A DNA stretch of 64,000 nucleotides from an uncultured Christensenella sp. (lineage in GTDB: Bacteria; Bacillota; Clostridia; Christensenellales; Borkfalkiaceae): contig CAJUME010000005.1 in NCBI GenBank assembly GCA_910587015.1, positions 1 to 64,000 on the forward strand. Direction: 5' to 3'. This document shows, piece by piece, positions 32,251 to 39,246 of the stretch. The position numbers and the translations under genes are program-made. Below the pieces are notes generated by a model. That model was given only the letters and a program-made list of their open reading frames with translations. It was not told the DNA's origin and made no database searches. How positions within the stretch are numbered: position 1 is the stretch's first letter; every line of letters starts with the position of its first letter.

Positions 32251-32770
32251 ATTTTGAAAGAATTTCAAGACGGATTTCACTTTCGGCCTCGACCGAAATA
32301 AAATCTATATCGTCCTTTAAAACATAGCCCATGCCAACGCCCTTGCCGCCGCCGTTGACAAGCGAAACGGTGACAACGCTTCCCGAAGCGTCTGTAATCG
32401 TCCCGCTCATTCCGCTGTCCTGATAGGTTTCTATCCTGCAAATTTTTTTATTTTTTATTATGTACTGCAAAATGGTTTCAAGCACGTTTTTGCCGTCGCA
32501 GTCCATATCCTTATGGTAGAAATTATAGAACGGCATAAGCTTTTTCAAGGCATCGATACACGGCGTTTCCTGCCGAATCATAGAAATATCCTCTGTAAGT
32601 CTGCATTGAAAGCCGTCCCACCTCCCATCGGGCGAAACGCATTCAAGAATATAATAATCGTCATCGCAGTCGTACACATAGCCGACCGTGAAGGTGTCCG
32701 CATTGCCGTTTGCGGAATAAATTTCGCAAAGCGTTTTTTCCTTTTTGATTTTTTTAAGAATGTTTATCAT
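32249..32770 (-). CDS. Unrecognised protein with two similar small barrel-like halves
   Basis: A 173-residue cytosolic protein I do not recognise. It has two halves that look alike. The first, at about residues 10-68 (KTLCEIYSANGNADTFTVG, YYILECVSPDGRWDGFQCRL), and the second, at about 108-165 (KKICRIETYQDSGMSGTITD, VVTVSLVNGGGKGVGMGYVL), both run as short beta strands ending in an acidic DI(S/D) patch (EDISMI and DDIDFISV). A helical linker joins them. This suggests a duplicated SH3/Sm-like barrel. No catalytic motif is seen. It is monocistronic between ychF and gapA. Confidence 0.65.
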   Translation of the reverse strand: MINILKKIKKEKTLCEIYSANGNADTFTVGYVYDCDDDYYILECVSPDGRWDGFQCRLTEDISMIRQETPCIDALKKLMPFYNFYHKDMDCDGKNVLETILQYIIKNKKICRIETYQDSGMSGTITDASGSVVTVSLVNGGGKGVGMGYVLKDDIDFISVEAESEIRLEILSK

Positions 32771-32840
32771 ACAAGTCCTCTTTAAAAAAGTATTTATTAT
32801 TATATATTTTAAAGGCAGATTGTCAAGCCGATACGCACGT

Positions 32841-32878
32841 TAAAAAGCCCCCTCGGAATAATTTTTCCGAGGGGGCTT
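32841..32878 (-). terminator. Terminator after gapA
   Basis: A 14-bp stem (32845-32858 with 32865-32878) is followed on the minus strand by TTTTTAAC. Confidence 0.88.
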
Positions 32879-32900
32879 GCTTCGTATTATTTATTTTGAA

Positions 32901-33920
32901 TTATTTTTTAAGCTCGGCAAAGTACTTGATTGTTCTTACCATTTGCGAGGTGTAGGAATTTTCGTTGTCGTACCAGCTTACAACCTTAACAAGGGTTGTG
33001 CCATCGCCGAGGGGCATGCACTTCGTCTGCGTAGCGTCGAAAAGCGAGCCGTAGCTCATACCGATAACGTCGGAGGAAACAATCTCCTCTTCGGTATAGC
33101 CGTAGGAAGCGGAAGCTGCAGCCTTCATTGCGCCGTTAACCGCATTTGCGTCAACCTCGCCCTCGCAAACTGCGATAAGCTGGGTAAGCGAACCGGTGGG
33201 AACGGGCACGCGCTGTGCGCAGCCGTCAAGAACGCCGTTAAGCTCGGGAATGACAAGACCGATAGCCTTTGCCGCGCCCGTGGAGTTGGGAACGATGTTA
33301 ACGGCAGCGGCTCTTGCTCTTCTTAAATCACCCTTGCGGTGAGGACCGTCAAGAACCATCTGGTCGCCGGTATAAGCGTGGATAGTCGTCATATAGCCCT
33401 TCTTGATTTTGCAGAGCTTGTTGAGCGTATCCGCCATAGGCGCAAGGCAGTTCGTTGTGCAGCTTGCCGCGGAGATAACCGTGTCGGAAGCTTTGAGAGT
33501 GTTCTCGTTTACGCTGAATACAACCGTAGGCAGGTCGTTGCCGGCAGGTGCGGAGATTACGCACTTTTTAGCGCCCGCCTTGATATGAGCGGAAGCCTTT
33601 TCCTTCGAGCAGTAGAAGCCCGTGCATTCCAAAACAACGTCAACGTCCAAATCCTTCCAAGGAAGATTGATTGCGTCTTTTTCGGCATAAATTTTGATAG
33701 TTTTGCCGTTTACCGTAATGGAATCCTCACCCGCAACAACAGAATCGGAATACTTGTATCTGCCCTGAGCCGAATCGTACTTCAACAGATGCGCAAGCAT
33801 TTTGGGGCTTGTCAAATCGTTGATAGCTACAATTTCATAGCCTTCCGCGTCAAACATCTGTCTGAACGCAAGACGGCCGATACGACCGAAACCGTTGATT
33901 GCAACCTTTACATTTGCCAT
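32901..33920 (-). CDS. gapA: Glyceraldehyde-3-phosphate dehydrogenase, type I
   Basis: A 339-residue NAD-dependent GAPDH of glycolysis. The Rossmann loop is KVAINGFGRIGRLAFRQM at residues 4-21. The catalytic Cys is in SAASCTTNCLAPMADTL, at about residue 152. The phosphate loops HRKGDLRRARAAAVNIVP and STGAAKAIGLVIPELNG follow, and the C-terminal WYDNENSYTSQMVRT is canonical. GGAGG stands upstream of the ATG at 33920. It is transcribed away from fba across a 246-base intergenic region that carries two consensus promoters, so both glycolytic genes are monocistronic and divergent. Confidence 0.97.
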   Translation of the reverse strand: MANVKVAINGFGRIGRLAFRQMFDAEGYEIVAINDLTSPKMLAHLLKYDSAQGRYKYSDSVVAGEDSITVNGKTIKIYAEKDAINLPWKDLDVDVVLECTGFYCSKEKASAHIKAGAKKCVISAPAGNDLPTVVFSVNENTLKASDTVISAASCTTNCLAPMADTLNKLCKIKKGYMTTIHAYTGDQMVLDGPHRKGDLRRARAAAVNIVPNSTGAAKAIGLVIPELNGVLDGCAQRVPVPTGSLTQLIAVCEGEVDANAVNGAMKAAASASYGYTEEEIVSSDVIGMSYGSLFDATQTKCMPLGDGTTLVKVVSWYDNENSYTSQMVRTIKYFAELKK

Positions 33921-33984
33921 AAAATAAATTCCTCCGAATTTGAAATTTTATTTCTGAATTTTAGTTTGATTAAAAATCGTTCTA

Positions 33985-34013
33985 ATTATAACAAATAAGT
34001 TTTTTTAAGTCAA
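33985..34013 (-). promoter_or_regulatory. Sigma-A promoter for gapA
   Basis: The minus strand reads TTGACT, 17 bases, TATAAT. The leader to the ATG is about 58 bases and includes GGAGG. Confidence 0.85.
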
Positions 34014-34082
34014 CAGTTTTTTTCGGATATTTCCCGACGGCGCATTTTGCAAATAATTTAACGCATTTGACTGCAAATAAAC

Positions 34083-34111
34083 TTGAATTTTGGCGGGCAA
34101 TGAATTATAAT
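34083..34111 (+). promoter_or_regulatory. Sigma-A promoter for fba
   Basis: TTGAAT, 17 bases, TATAAT. The leader to the ATG at 34167 is about 49 bases with GGAGG. Confidence 0.85.
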
Positions 34112-34166
34112 AATTAAGGTATACAAATTACCTTAATTTATTAAATAATATCTATCGGAGGTTTTT

Positions 34167-35039
34167 ATGGCACACACGTTGGTTTCCGCAAAGGAAATGC
34201 TTGAAAAAGCGAGGGACGGCAAATACGCCGTAGGTCAGTTCAATATAAATAATCTGGAATGGACAAAGTCCATTTTACAGACTGCGGAAGAGCTTCACTC
34301 CCCCGTTATCCTCGGCGTTTCGGAAGGCGCAGGCAAATATATGACCGGCTTTAAGACGGTTGCGGCTATGGTTTCCGCTATGCTTGAGGACCTTAAAATA
34401 ACCGTTCCCGTTGCTTTGCACCTTGACCACGGCACCTACGAGGGCTGCTATAAATGCATAGAGGCGGGCTTCTCCTCCATTATGTTCGACGGCTCCCACT
34501 TCCCCATTGCGGAAAACATTGCAAAAACCACCGAGCTTGTCGAGGTTTGCAAAAAGAAGGGCTTAAGCCTTGAAGCCGAGGTAGGCTCTATCGGCGGCGA
34601 AGAGGACGGCGTTATCGGCAGAGGCGAATGCGCTGACCCCGACGAATGCAAAAAAATCGCTGATTTGGGCGTAACCATGCTTGCGGCGGGCATAGGTAAC
34701 ATTCACGGCAAATATCCCGCAGACTGGGCGGGATTAAGCTTTGAAACGCTTGCGGCGGTTAAGGAAAAGGTCGGCAAAATGCCCCTTGTTCTGCACGGCG
34801 GCACGGGTATTCCCGTAGAAATGATTAAAAAGGCAATTTCGCTTGGCGTTGCTAAAATCAACGTTAATACGGAATGCCAGCTTGCGTTTCAGGAGGCTAC
34901 GCGCGGATATGTGGAAGCGGGCAAGGATTTGGTTGGCAAGGGCTTTGACCCCCGCAAGCTGCTTGCTCCCGGTTGCGAGGCTATTAAGGCGACCGTCCGC
35001 GAAAAAATGGAAATTTTCGGAAGCATAAACAAGGCGTAA
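34167..35039 (+). CDS. fba: Class II fructose-bisphosphate aldolase
   Basis: A 290-residue zinc-dependent aldolase splitting fructose 1,6-bisphosphate to DHAP and GAP. The N-terminal YAVGQFNINNLEW, the zinc and catalytic site VALHLDHGTYE (about residues 79-89), SIMFDGSHFPIAENI, EAEVGSIGGEEDG, the zinc ligand in IGNIHGKYP, PLVLHGGTGIP and INVNTECQ are all canonical. The C-terminus AIKATVREKMEIFGS is normal. GGAGG precedes the ATG. It is monocistronic, divergent from gapA and followed by a terminator. Confidence 0.97.
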   Translation: MAHTLVSAKEMLEKARDGKYAVGQFNINNLEWTKSILQTAEELHSPVILGVSEGAGKYMTGFKTVAAMVSAMLEDLKITVPVALHLDHGTYEGCYKCIEAGFSSIMFDGSHFPIAENIAKTTELVEVCKKKGLSLEAEVGSIGGEEDGVIGRGECADPDECKKIADLGVTMLAAGIGNIHGKYPADWAGLSFETLAAVKEKVGKMPLVLHGGTGIPVEMIKKAISLGVAKINVNTECQLAFQEATRGYVEAGKDLVGKGFDPRKLLAPGCEAIKATVREKMEIFGSINKA

Positions 35040-35061
35040 AATTTAATAAAGCAAAATTATG

Positions 35062-35090
35062 CCCCCGCTTTTATCGGCGGGGGTTTATTT
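35062..35090 (+). terminator. Terminator after fba
   Basis: CCCCCGC (35062-35068) pairs with GCGGGGG (35077-35083), followed by TTTATTTTT. Confidence 0.85.
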
Positions 35091-35117
35091 TTAAAAAAAC
35101 GCGCATACTTTTTGCGT

Positions 35118-35531
35118 ATGAAAAGAAAATTGATTTTGATAAGTGTTTTACTTGCGCTTATGCTGATTATTTTACCCGCATGCGATATGGAGGCAAGCGG
35201 CTCGGTAAAGTCGCTGACAAAGCCGTATATCGGCGAATACGAATGCGTTGAGGCGCGTTTAGGCGAAACCGACCTGCTTGAAAAATACGAATATATAAAA
35301 ATTACGCTGATTGACGACAAAAAGCTGGAAATAAGCTTTAAGCCTGTAAACGGAAGTCGCCGAGCCTTCGAGGGCGAGTATTCCGTAGACGGCGAAACGC
35401 GGGAATTTACCGGCGAAGCGGGGATTTTAGGCTATAAATTCAAGGAAAAGGCGTTAATAGAAAACGGAAAATTTGTAATATCGAAGCTGATTATGACAAA
35501 GCCGCTTGTTATGAAGTTCAAGATGAAATAA
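35118..35531 (+). CDS. Small lipoprotein, unknown
   Basis: A 137-residue secreted lipoprotein. A short basic start is followed by a hydrophobic signal, LILISVLLALMLIILPAC, with the lipobox ending LPAC at about residue 24. The mature part is mostly beta (IGEYECVEARLGETD, LEISFKPVNGSRRAFEGEYS), like small lipocalin-type or copy-number-variable lipoproteins common in clostridia. I chose the ATG at 35118; an in-frame TTG lies two codons upstream, and neither start has a clear ribosome binding site. No functional partner lies nearby. Confidence 0.75.
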   Translation: MKRKLILISVLLALMLIILPACDMEASGSVKSLTKPYIGEYECVEARLGETDLLEKYEYIKITLIDDKKLEISFKPVNGSRRAFEGEYSVDGETREFTGEAGILGYKFKEKALIENGKFVISKLIMTKPLVMKFKMK

Positions 35532-35538
35532 AAAATTT

Positions 35539-35575
35539 AACGCCCGATGCGCTGCTTGCGCGTCGGGCGTTTTCT
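35539..35575. terminator. Terminator after the lipoprotein gene
   Basis: A 14-bp stem with one G-U pair (35539-35552 with 35558-35571) is followed by TTTT on the plus strand. It also lies just beyond the convergent PAP2 gene's stop and may serve both. Confidence 0.85.
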
Positions 35576-36140
35576 ACACTTCGTCTTTAATTTTTCTGCG
35601 GTCAAAAAGCTTTTTTATTCCTTTTGAAATAAAGTATCCCGCCACTCCGCATGCAGAGCCTATCAGTATTCCGCCAAGCACATCTGTCGGATAGTGCATA
35701 CAAAGATAAATTCTTGAAAAAGCCACAAGCGCGGCAACTATAATTGCGGGTATTCCCTTTGCCTTGTAATACATAACTATGCACACCGCCGCCGCAAACA
35801 GAGCCGCAGTATGACCCGATGGAAATGACGAGTCCGTAGGCTCGCGGACGCCTATCAGTACATGAAATTCATGAAAGCCCAAATCGGGATAGGCTTGCCA
35901 AGGTCTGGCGCGGTTGACGGCCAGCTTTAATATTATGTTGACGATAAGCACGTCAAGAACAAATGCCGCAGCAACGCCCACGCCCGCCCAGCGGGTTTTT
36001 CCGAAAACGAACAGCACAACGGCGGAAATTATTGCCGCCGCGCCGAACTCGCCCAGATAGGTAACGTACTTCATAATGTAGTTCAGCCACATCTGGTTAT
36101 GGAATACCTCGCCGAACCACTGTAAAATCTTTATATCCAT
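35574..36140 (-). CDS. PAP2 family membrane phosphatase
   Basis: A 188-residue integral-membrane type 2 phosphatidic acid phosphatase. The three PAP2 motifs are visible: KLAVNRARPW (C1, about residue 71), SSFPSGHTAALFA (C2, His nucleophile helper) and SRIYLCMHYPTDVLGG (C3, catalytic His). Five to six hydrophobic segments surround them. Likely substrates are undecaprenyl pyrophosphate or phosphatidate; the UppP-like role is possible but unproven. The C-terminus is basic (KGIKKLFDRRKIKDEV). It starts seven bases after the small membrane protein, so the two share an operon. Confidence 0.92.
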   Translation of the reverse strand: MDIKILQWFGEVFHNQMWLNYIMKYVTYLGEFGAAAIISAVVLFVFGKTRWAGVGVAAAFVLDVLIVNIILKLAVNRARPWQAYPDLGFHEFHVLIGVREPTDSSFPSGHTAALFAAAVCIVMYYKAKGIPAIIVAALVAFSRIYLCMHYPTDVLGGILIGSACGVAGYFISKGIKKLFDRRKIKDEV

Positions 36141-36147
36141 AATAAAA

Positions 36148-36474
36148 TCAGGGCTTGTAATTGCCCGTTATCTCTTCTATACCCTCGGTGGTATCCGCCG
36201 AGCCGAGAAAGGAAAGCTGCTGGTCTCCGTCGGAATTGACAGAGGCCTGACCGCCTTTACCCATTGCGCGGTCGACAAGCTGCTCGGTTTCCTCGTCGTA
36301 CATTGCAAAATCGTATTCCATTTTTGCCAGATTAGGGTCGGCGTACATTTTAGAAAGCTGTTCGTCCCGCTCTTGCCTGCGCGCCTTGCCGCGCGAATAG
36401 GTAACGATAAAGACAAGTAATATTATTAAAAACAGCGCGCCGAGCACTATCGCCATTATCTGCCACAATTCCAT
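36148..36474 (-). CDS. Small single-pass membrane protein, unknown
   Basis: A 108-residue protein with one N-terminal membrane segment (about residues 6-26, IMAIVLGALFLIILLVFIVT) and a charged cytosolic tail containing SKMYADPNLAKMEYDFAMYD. The C-terminal 35 residues look disordered. I do not recognise the family; in position it resembles small YneF-type membrane proteins. It is the first gene of a two-gene unit with the PAP2 phosphatase, divergent from the TetR regulator. Confidence 0.6.
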   Translation of the reverse strand: MELWQIMAIVLGALFLIILLVFIVTYSRGKARRQERDEQLSKMYADPNLAKMEYDFAMYDEETEQLVDRAMGKGGQASVNSDGDQQLSFLGSADTTEGIEEITGNYKP

Positions 36475-36517
36475 AGGACGATTTTACAACTTAATTGAAA
36501 TTATGTCAAGTTTTAAT

Positions 36518-36546
36518 TTGATTTAACGGTCAACTCGTTGTATAAT
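36518..36546 (+). promoter_or_regulatory. Sigma-A promoter of the TetR gene with a small dyad
   Basis: TTGATT, 17 bases, TATAAT. Between the boxes AACG and CGTT are symmetrical (AACG, seven bases, CGTT at 36525-36539), a possible operator for self-repression. Confidence 0.65.
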
Positions 36547-36591
36547 AGTCGCGTTGAACACCCGAACGCAATACTGCGGATAAACAGGCTT

Positions 36592-37164
36592 ATGGCTATT
36601 GACAAAAGAATTATCAAGACAAAAACCAATATCAAAAACGCGTATATGCGGCTTACGCTGGAAAACAGATACCAAAAAATAACCGTGTCGCAGATTGCGG
36701 AAAAGGCAAACGTAAACCGCTCTACCTTCTATCTGCATTACGCCGATACGTCTGCCGTGGCGGCGGATATCGAAAAGGAGATTTCCGCAAAAATATCAAG
36801 CTGTCTTGACTGCTTTGATATAAACGACGTGTACGGCTCGGCATTCAGTATATTTACAAGGCTTTCCGCCGCGCTGGACGAGGACTCTGTACTTAGCAGC
36901 TATCTTCTTCTGCTGTCCAACAAATCAAAGAACATTCTTGAAACGATATTTGCCGAAAAGACAACCGACGCTATGCTTAAAGCGTATCCGTATGTTGCGG
37001 AGGACAGACTTTTGTACCCCGTGACCTTTGTGTCTGCGGGGATAGTTTCCTGCTATCTTAAATGGTCGGCCTCCGATAAAAAGGTTACGACAATGGAAGG
37101 TCTTATAAAGGAGCTTAGCCTTATGATAGATTTGATAATAAAGAACCTTGCAGAGGTGAAATAA
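36592..37164 (+). CDS. TetR/AcrR family regulator
   Basis: A 190-residue regulator. The N-terminal HTH is TKTNIKNAYMRLTLENRYQK, then ITVSQIAEKANVNRSTFYLHY at about residues 30-50, the typical TetR recognition pattern (ST-F-Y-x-H-Y/F). The C-terminal ligand domain is of the TetR_C_7/dihydroxyacetone-kinase-regulator type: FVSAGIVSCYLKWSASD. I chose the ATG at 36592; the longer in-frame start would lie inside the promoter. It stands alone with its own promoter and terminator. The target is unknown; the neighbouring PAP2 pair is divergent. Confidence 0.88.
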   Translation: MAIDKRIIKTKTNIKNAYMRLTLENRYQKITVSQIAEKANVNRSTFYLHYADTSAVAADIEKEISAKISSCLDCFDINDVYGSAFSIFTRLSAALDEDSVLSSYLLLLSNKSKNILETIFAEKTTDAMLKAYPYVAEDRLLYPVTFVSAGIVSCYLKWSASDKKVTTMEGLIKELSLMIDLIIKNLAEVK

Positions 37165-37186
37165 CGTAAAAATTTAAAATCAATGC

Positions 37187-37214
37187 AAAGCGGACTATTA
37201 CGGTCCGCTTTTTT
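37187..37214 (+). terminator. Terminator after the TetR gene
   Basis: AAAGCGGAC (37187-37195) pairs with GTCCGCTTT (37203-37211), ending in a run of six T. Confidence 0.9.
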
Positions 37215-37249
37215 ACATAAAAAACGGCAAAATTAAATATATTATTGCT

Positions 37250-38293
37250 ATGAAAAGGATTGCATTTTGCGGAGGCGGAAGCGCCGGACACGTTATACCC
37301 AACATAGCCGTTATAGAAAATCTGGGTAAGGATATTAAGCCGTGCTATATAGGCACGGACGGAATAGAGAAGAGAATTTGCAAGGACAACAATATAGAAT
37401 TTTTCGAATGCGGAGCGCCGAAGCTTGTGCGCGGCAAAATTTTATGCAACCTTGCTTTACCCTTTAAGCTTTTAAAAAGCATTATGGCGGCGGGCAGACT
37501 TCTGGACGAAATTAAGCCCGATTTGGTATTCTGCAAGGGCGGATATGCGTGCGTACCGCCCGCAATCGCCGCAAAAAAGCGCAATATACCCGTGATAACG
37601 CACGAATCCGACGTAAGCTCGGGCTTGGCAAACAAGGTAATTGCGCGGCGCTGTAAAAAGGTGCTTGCCTCCTTCCCCTCCGCCGCGAGATGCTTTCCCA
37701 ACGGCATTTGCACGGGCACGCCTATGCGCGGAAATATCTTTGGAAAAAGCAAGGCGCATGCGCACGAATATTTCGGGCTTGACATGCGCCCCACTCTCGT
37801 TGTTATAGGCGGAGGCAACGGCTCTGCCATAATCAACGAATACGTCAGAAAAGCCGCGCCGAAGCTGTGCAAGGATTTTAATATTCTGCACCTGTGCGGA
37901 AAAGGAAAGACCGTAAGCACAAATATTTACGGCTATAAGCAGGTTGAATTCGAAAACGATATGGGACTTGTTTATGCGTGTGCGGACTGCGCGGTTTCGA
38001 GGTGCGGCTCTAATACCGCGCACGAGCTGATTGCACTTAAAATACCCACCTTGTTTATTCCGCTGGAAAATAAGCGCAGCCGCGGCGACCAGCTGAAAAA
38101 TGCGGAATATTTCAGCGCGCTTAACCTGTGCAGAGTTTTAAGGGAAAAGACGTTGAGCGAGCAGACGCTGGTATCCGAGGTATACGCGTTGTTTTTGGAC
38201 GAAAAATTAAAAACCGCGCTTAAAAAAAGCACGGTTGAATGCGGAAACGAAAAAATTATAAAGGAAATTTACGGCACGCTTTACGGCGGTTAA
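37250..38293 (+). CDS. MurG-family UDP-GlcNAc transferase
   Basis: A 347-residue GT-B glycosyltransferase resembling MurG, which adds GlcNAc to lipid I to make lipid II on the inner face of the membrane. N-terminal loop GGGSAGHVIPNIAV (residues 8-21), FCKGGYACVPPAIAAKK, THESDVSSGLANK (about residues 121-133), the UDP-binding CTGTPMRG, VVIGGGNGSAIIN, and SRCGSNTAHELIALKIPTLFIPL are all MurG features. Several residues differ from the classical enzyme (HESD rather than HEQN). It lies outside any dcw cluster, so it is either the lineage's MurG at a new place or a paralogue. Confidence 0.85.
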   Translation: MKRIAFCGGGSAGHVIPNIAVIENLGKDIKPCYIGTDGIEKRICKDNNIEFFECGAPKLVRGKILCNLALPFKLLKSIMAAGRLLDEIKPDLVFCKGGYACVPPAIAAKKRNIPVITHESDVSSGLANKVIARRCKKVLASFPSAARCFPNGICTGTPMRGNIFGKSKAHAHEYFGLDMRPTLVVIGGGNGSAIINEYVRKAAPKLCKDFNILHLCGKGKTVSTNIYGYKQVEFENDMGLVYACADCAVSRCGSNTAHELIALKIPTLFIPLENKRSRGDQLKNAEYFSALNLCRVLREKTLSEQTLVSEVYALFLDEKLKTALKKSTVECGNEKIIKEIYGTLYGG

Positions 38294-38306
38294 GTTAGGC
38301 TGTGCC

Positions 38307-38933
38307 TTAAAATGGCAGAAGTCCGTAGCCGCTTAAAACCATTTTGACGGCTAAAAGCACTAAAACAACGCCACCGACAATGGTTGCCGCGCTTGCCTTG
38401 CGCTTAAACAGCTTGCCCACTCTTACGCCGATTATTACGCCTGTAAGTGAAATTATAAAGGTTACAACCCCTATTATTGAAACGCTTAGCCACGCCCAAA
38501 GCTGAACGGGCGACAGCAAGCCTATCATTGTGTTGAGGGTAAACCCGAAAAAAAGCGCGTCTATGCTTGTGGCAACGCCTTGCACAAGCACGTTTGCATA
38601 TGAAAAATTTTTCACTTCAATTTCTTCGGTTTGTTTAGTTTTTAGCTCTTTAACGCCGTCAAAAATCATTTTTGCGCCGAGCACGGCAAGCAAAACGAAG
38701 GCTATCCAGTGGTCGAAGTCGTCAAATTTTTCGAATTGAGTGAAAAGCGCGCCTACATAAAAGCCGATTATCGGCATAACAGCCTGAAAAATACCGAAGG
38801 TTAAGGGTATTGAAGCCGCTTTCAGCTTGTTTAAATTGCGGAAGGTCATTCCATCGCAGACCGACACGGCAAAGGCGTCCACTGCAAGCGACAGTGCGGA
38901 AAGCAAAACGGAAATTATTAATGCTGCAACCAT
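38307..38933 (-). CDS. mntP: Manganese efflux pump MntP
   Basis: A 208-residue membrane protein of the MntP (DUF204) family that exports Mn(II). Two internal repeats carry the conserved acidic sites: SALSLAVDAFAVSVCDGM near residue 11 and VQGVATSIDALFFGFTL near 120. Six hydrophobic segments are visible. I chose the ATG at 38933; a TTG nine codons upstream is possible, and neither has a clear ribosome binding site. A TATAAT lies only 12 bases before the ATG, so the mRNA may have almost no leader. No yybP-ykoY manganese riboswitch is present. Confidence 0.9.
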   Translation of the reverse strand: MVAALIISVLLSALSLAVDAFAVSVCDGMTFRNLNKLKAASIPLTFGIFQAVMPIIGFYVGALFTQFEKFDDFDHWIAFVLLAVLGAKMIFDGVKELKTKQTEEIEVKNFSYANVLVQGVATSIDALFFGFTLNTMIGLLSPVQLWAWLSVSIIGVVTFIISLTGVIIGVRVGKLFKRKASAATIVGGVVLVLLAVKMVLSGYGLLPF

Positions 38934-39022
38934 AATGCTTGTATTATAACAAACCGACAAATTAAAGTAAATATTTATTTTGACATAACCGAAAATTTTT
39001 TGATAAAAGCGCGTAAAAGCGT

Positions 39023-39050
39023 TTGCTTTTTTTTATTATTTAAGTATAAT
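39023..39050 (+). promoter_or_regulatory. Promoter of tRNA-Pro
   Basis: TTGCTT, 16 bases, TATAAT, ending 42 bases before the tRNA. Confidence 0.55.
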
Positions 39051-39092
39051 TATATTGCTTATCTGGTTTGCGCATAAGCGACAATTGAATAT

Positions 39093-39169
39093 TGAGGCGT
39101 AGCGCAGTTTGGTAGCGCGTCTGGTTAGGGACCAGAAGGTCGTGGGTTCAAGTCCCGTCGCCTCAACCA
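39093..39169 (+). tRNA. tRNA-Pro(AGG)
   Basis: A 77-base tRNA. Acceptor TGAGGCG pairs with CGCCTCA, the discriminator is A and CCA is encoded (39167-39169). Anticodon stem TCTGG/CCAGA and loop TTAGGGA give anticodon AGG at 39127-39129, with G37 as usual for proline. The D-arm (GCGC/GCGC) and T-loop TTCAAGT are intact. Two unusual points are A34 in a bacterial proline tRNA and a U1-A72 first pair in place of the common C1-G72. Confidence 0.93.
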
Positions 39170-39176
39170 TTAAAAA

Positions 39177-39220
39177 CCTAAATTGAACCACTTTAAGGTG
39201 CTTCGGTTTAGGCTTTTTGT
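39177..39220 (+). terminator. Terminator after tRNA-Pro
   Basis: A long stem of 14 pairs with two G-U and one mismatch (39177-39191 with 39198-39212) is followed by CTTTTTGTTTT. Confidence 0.85.
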
Positions 39221-39246
39221 TTTATTAAGTATTTAAAAGGACATCT

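Noticed and set aside
38934..39092. Manganese (yybP-ykoY) riboswitch upstream of mntP
   Set aside because: The leader between the TATAAT and the ATG is too short and no conserved core sequence was found.
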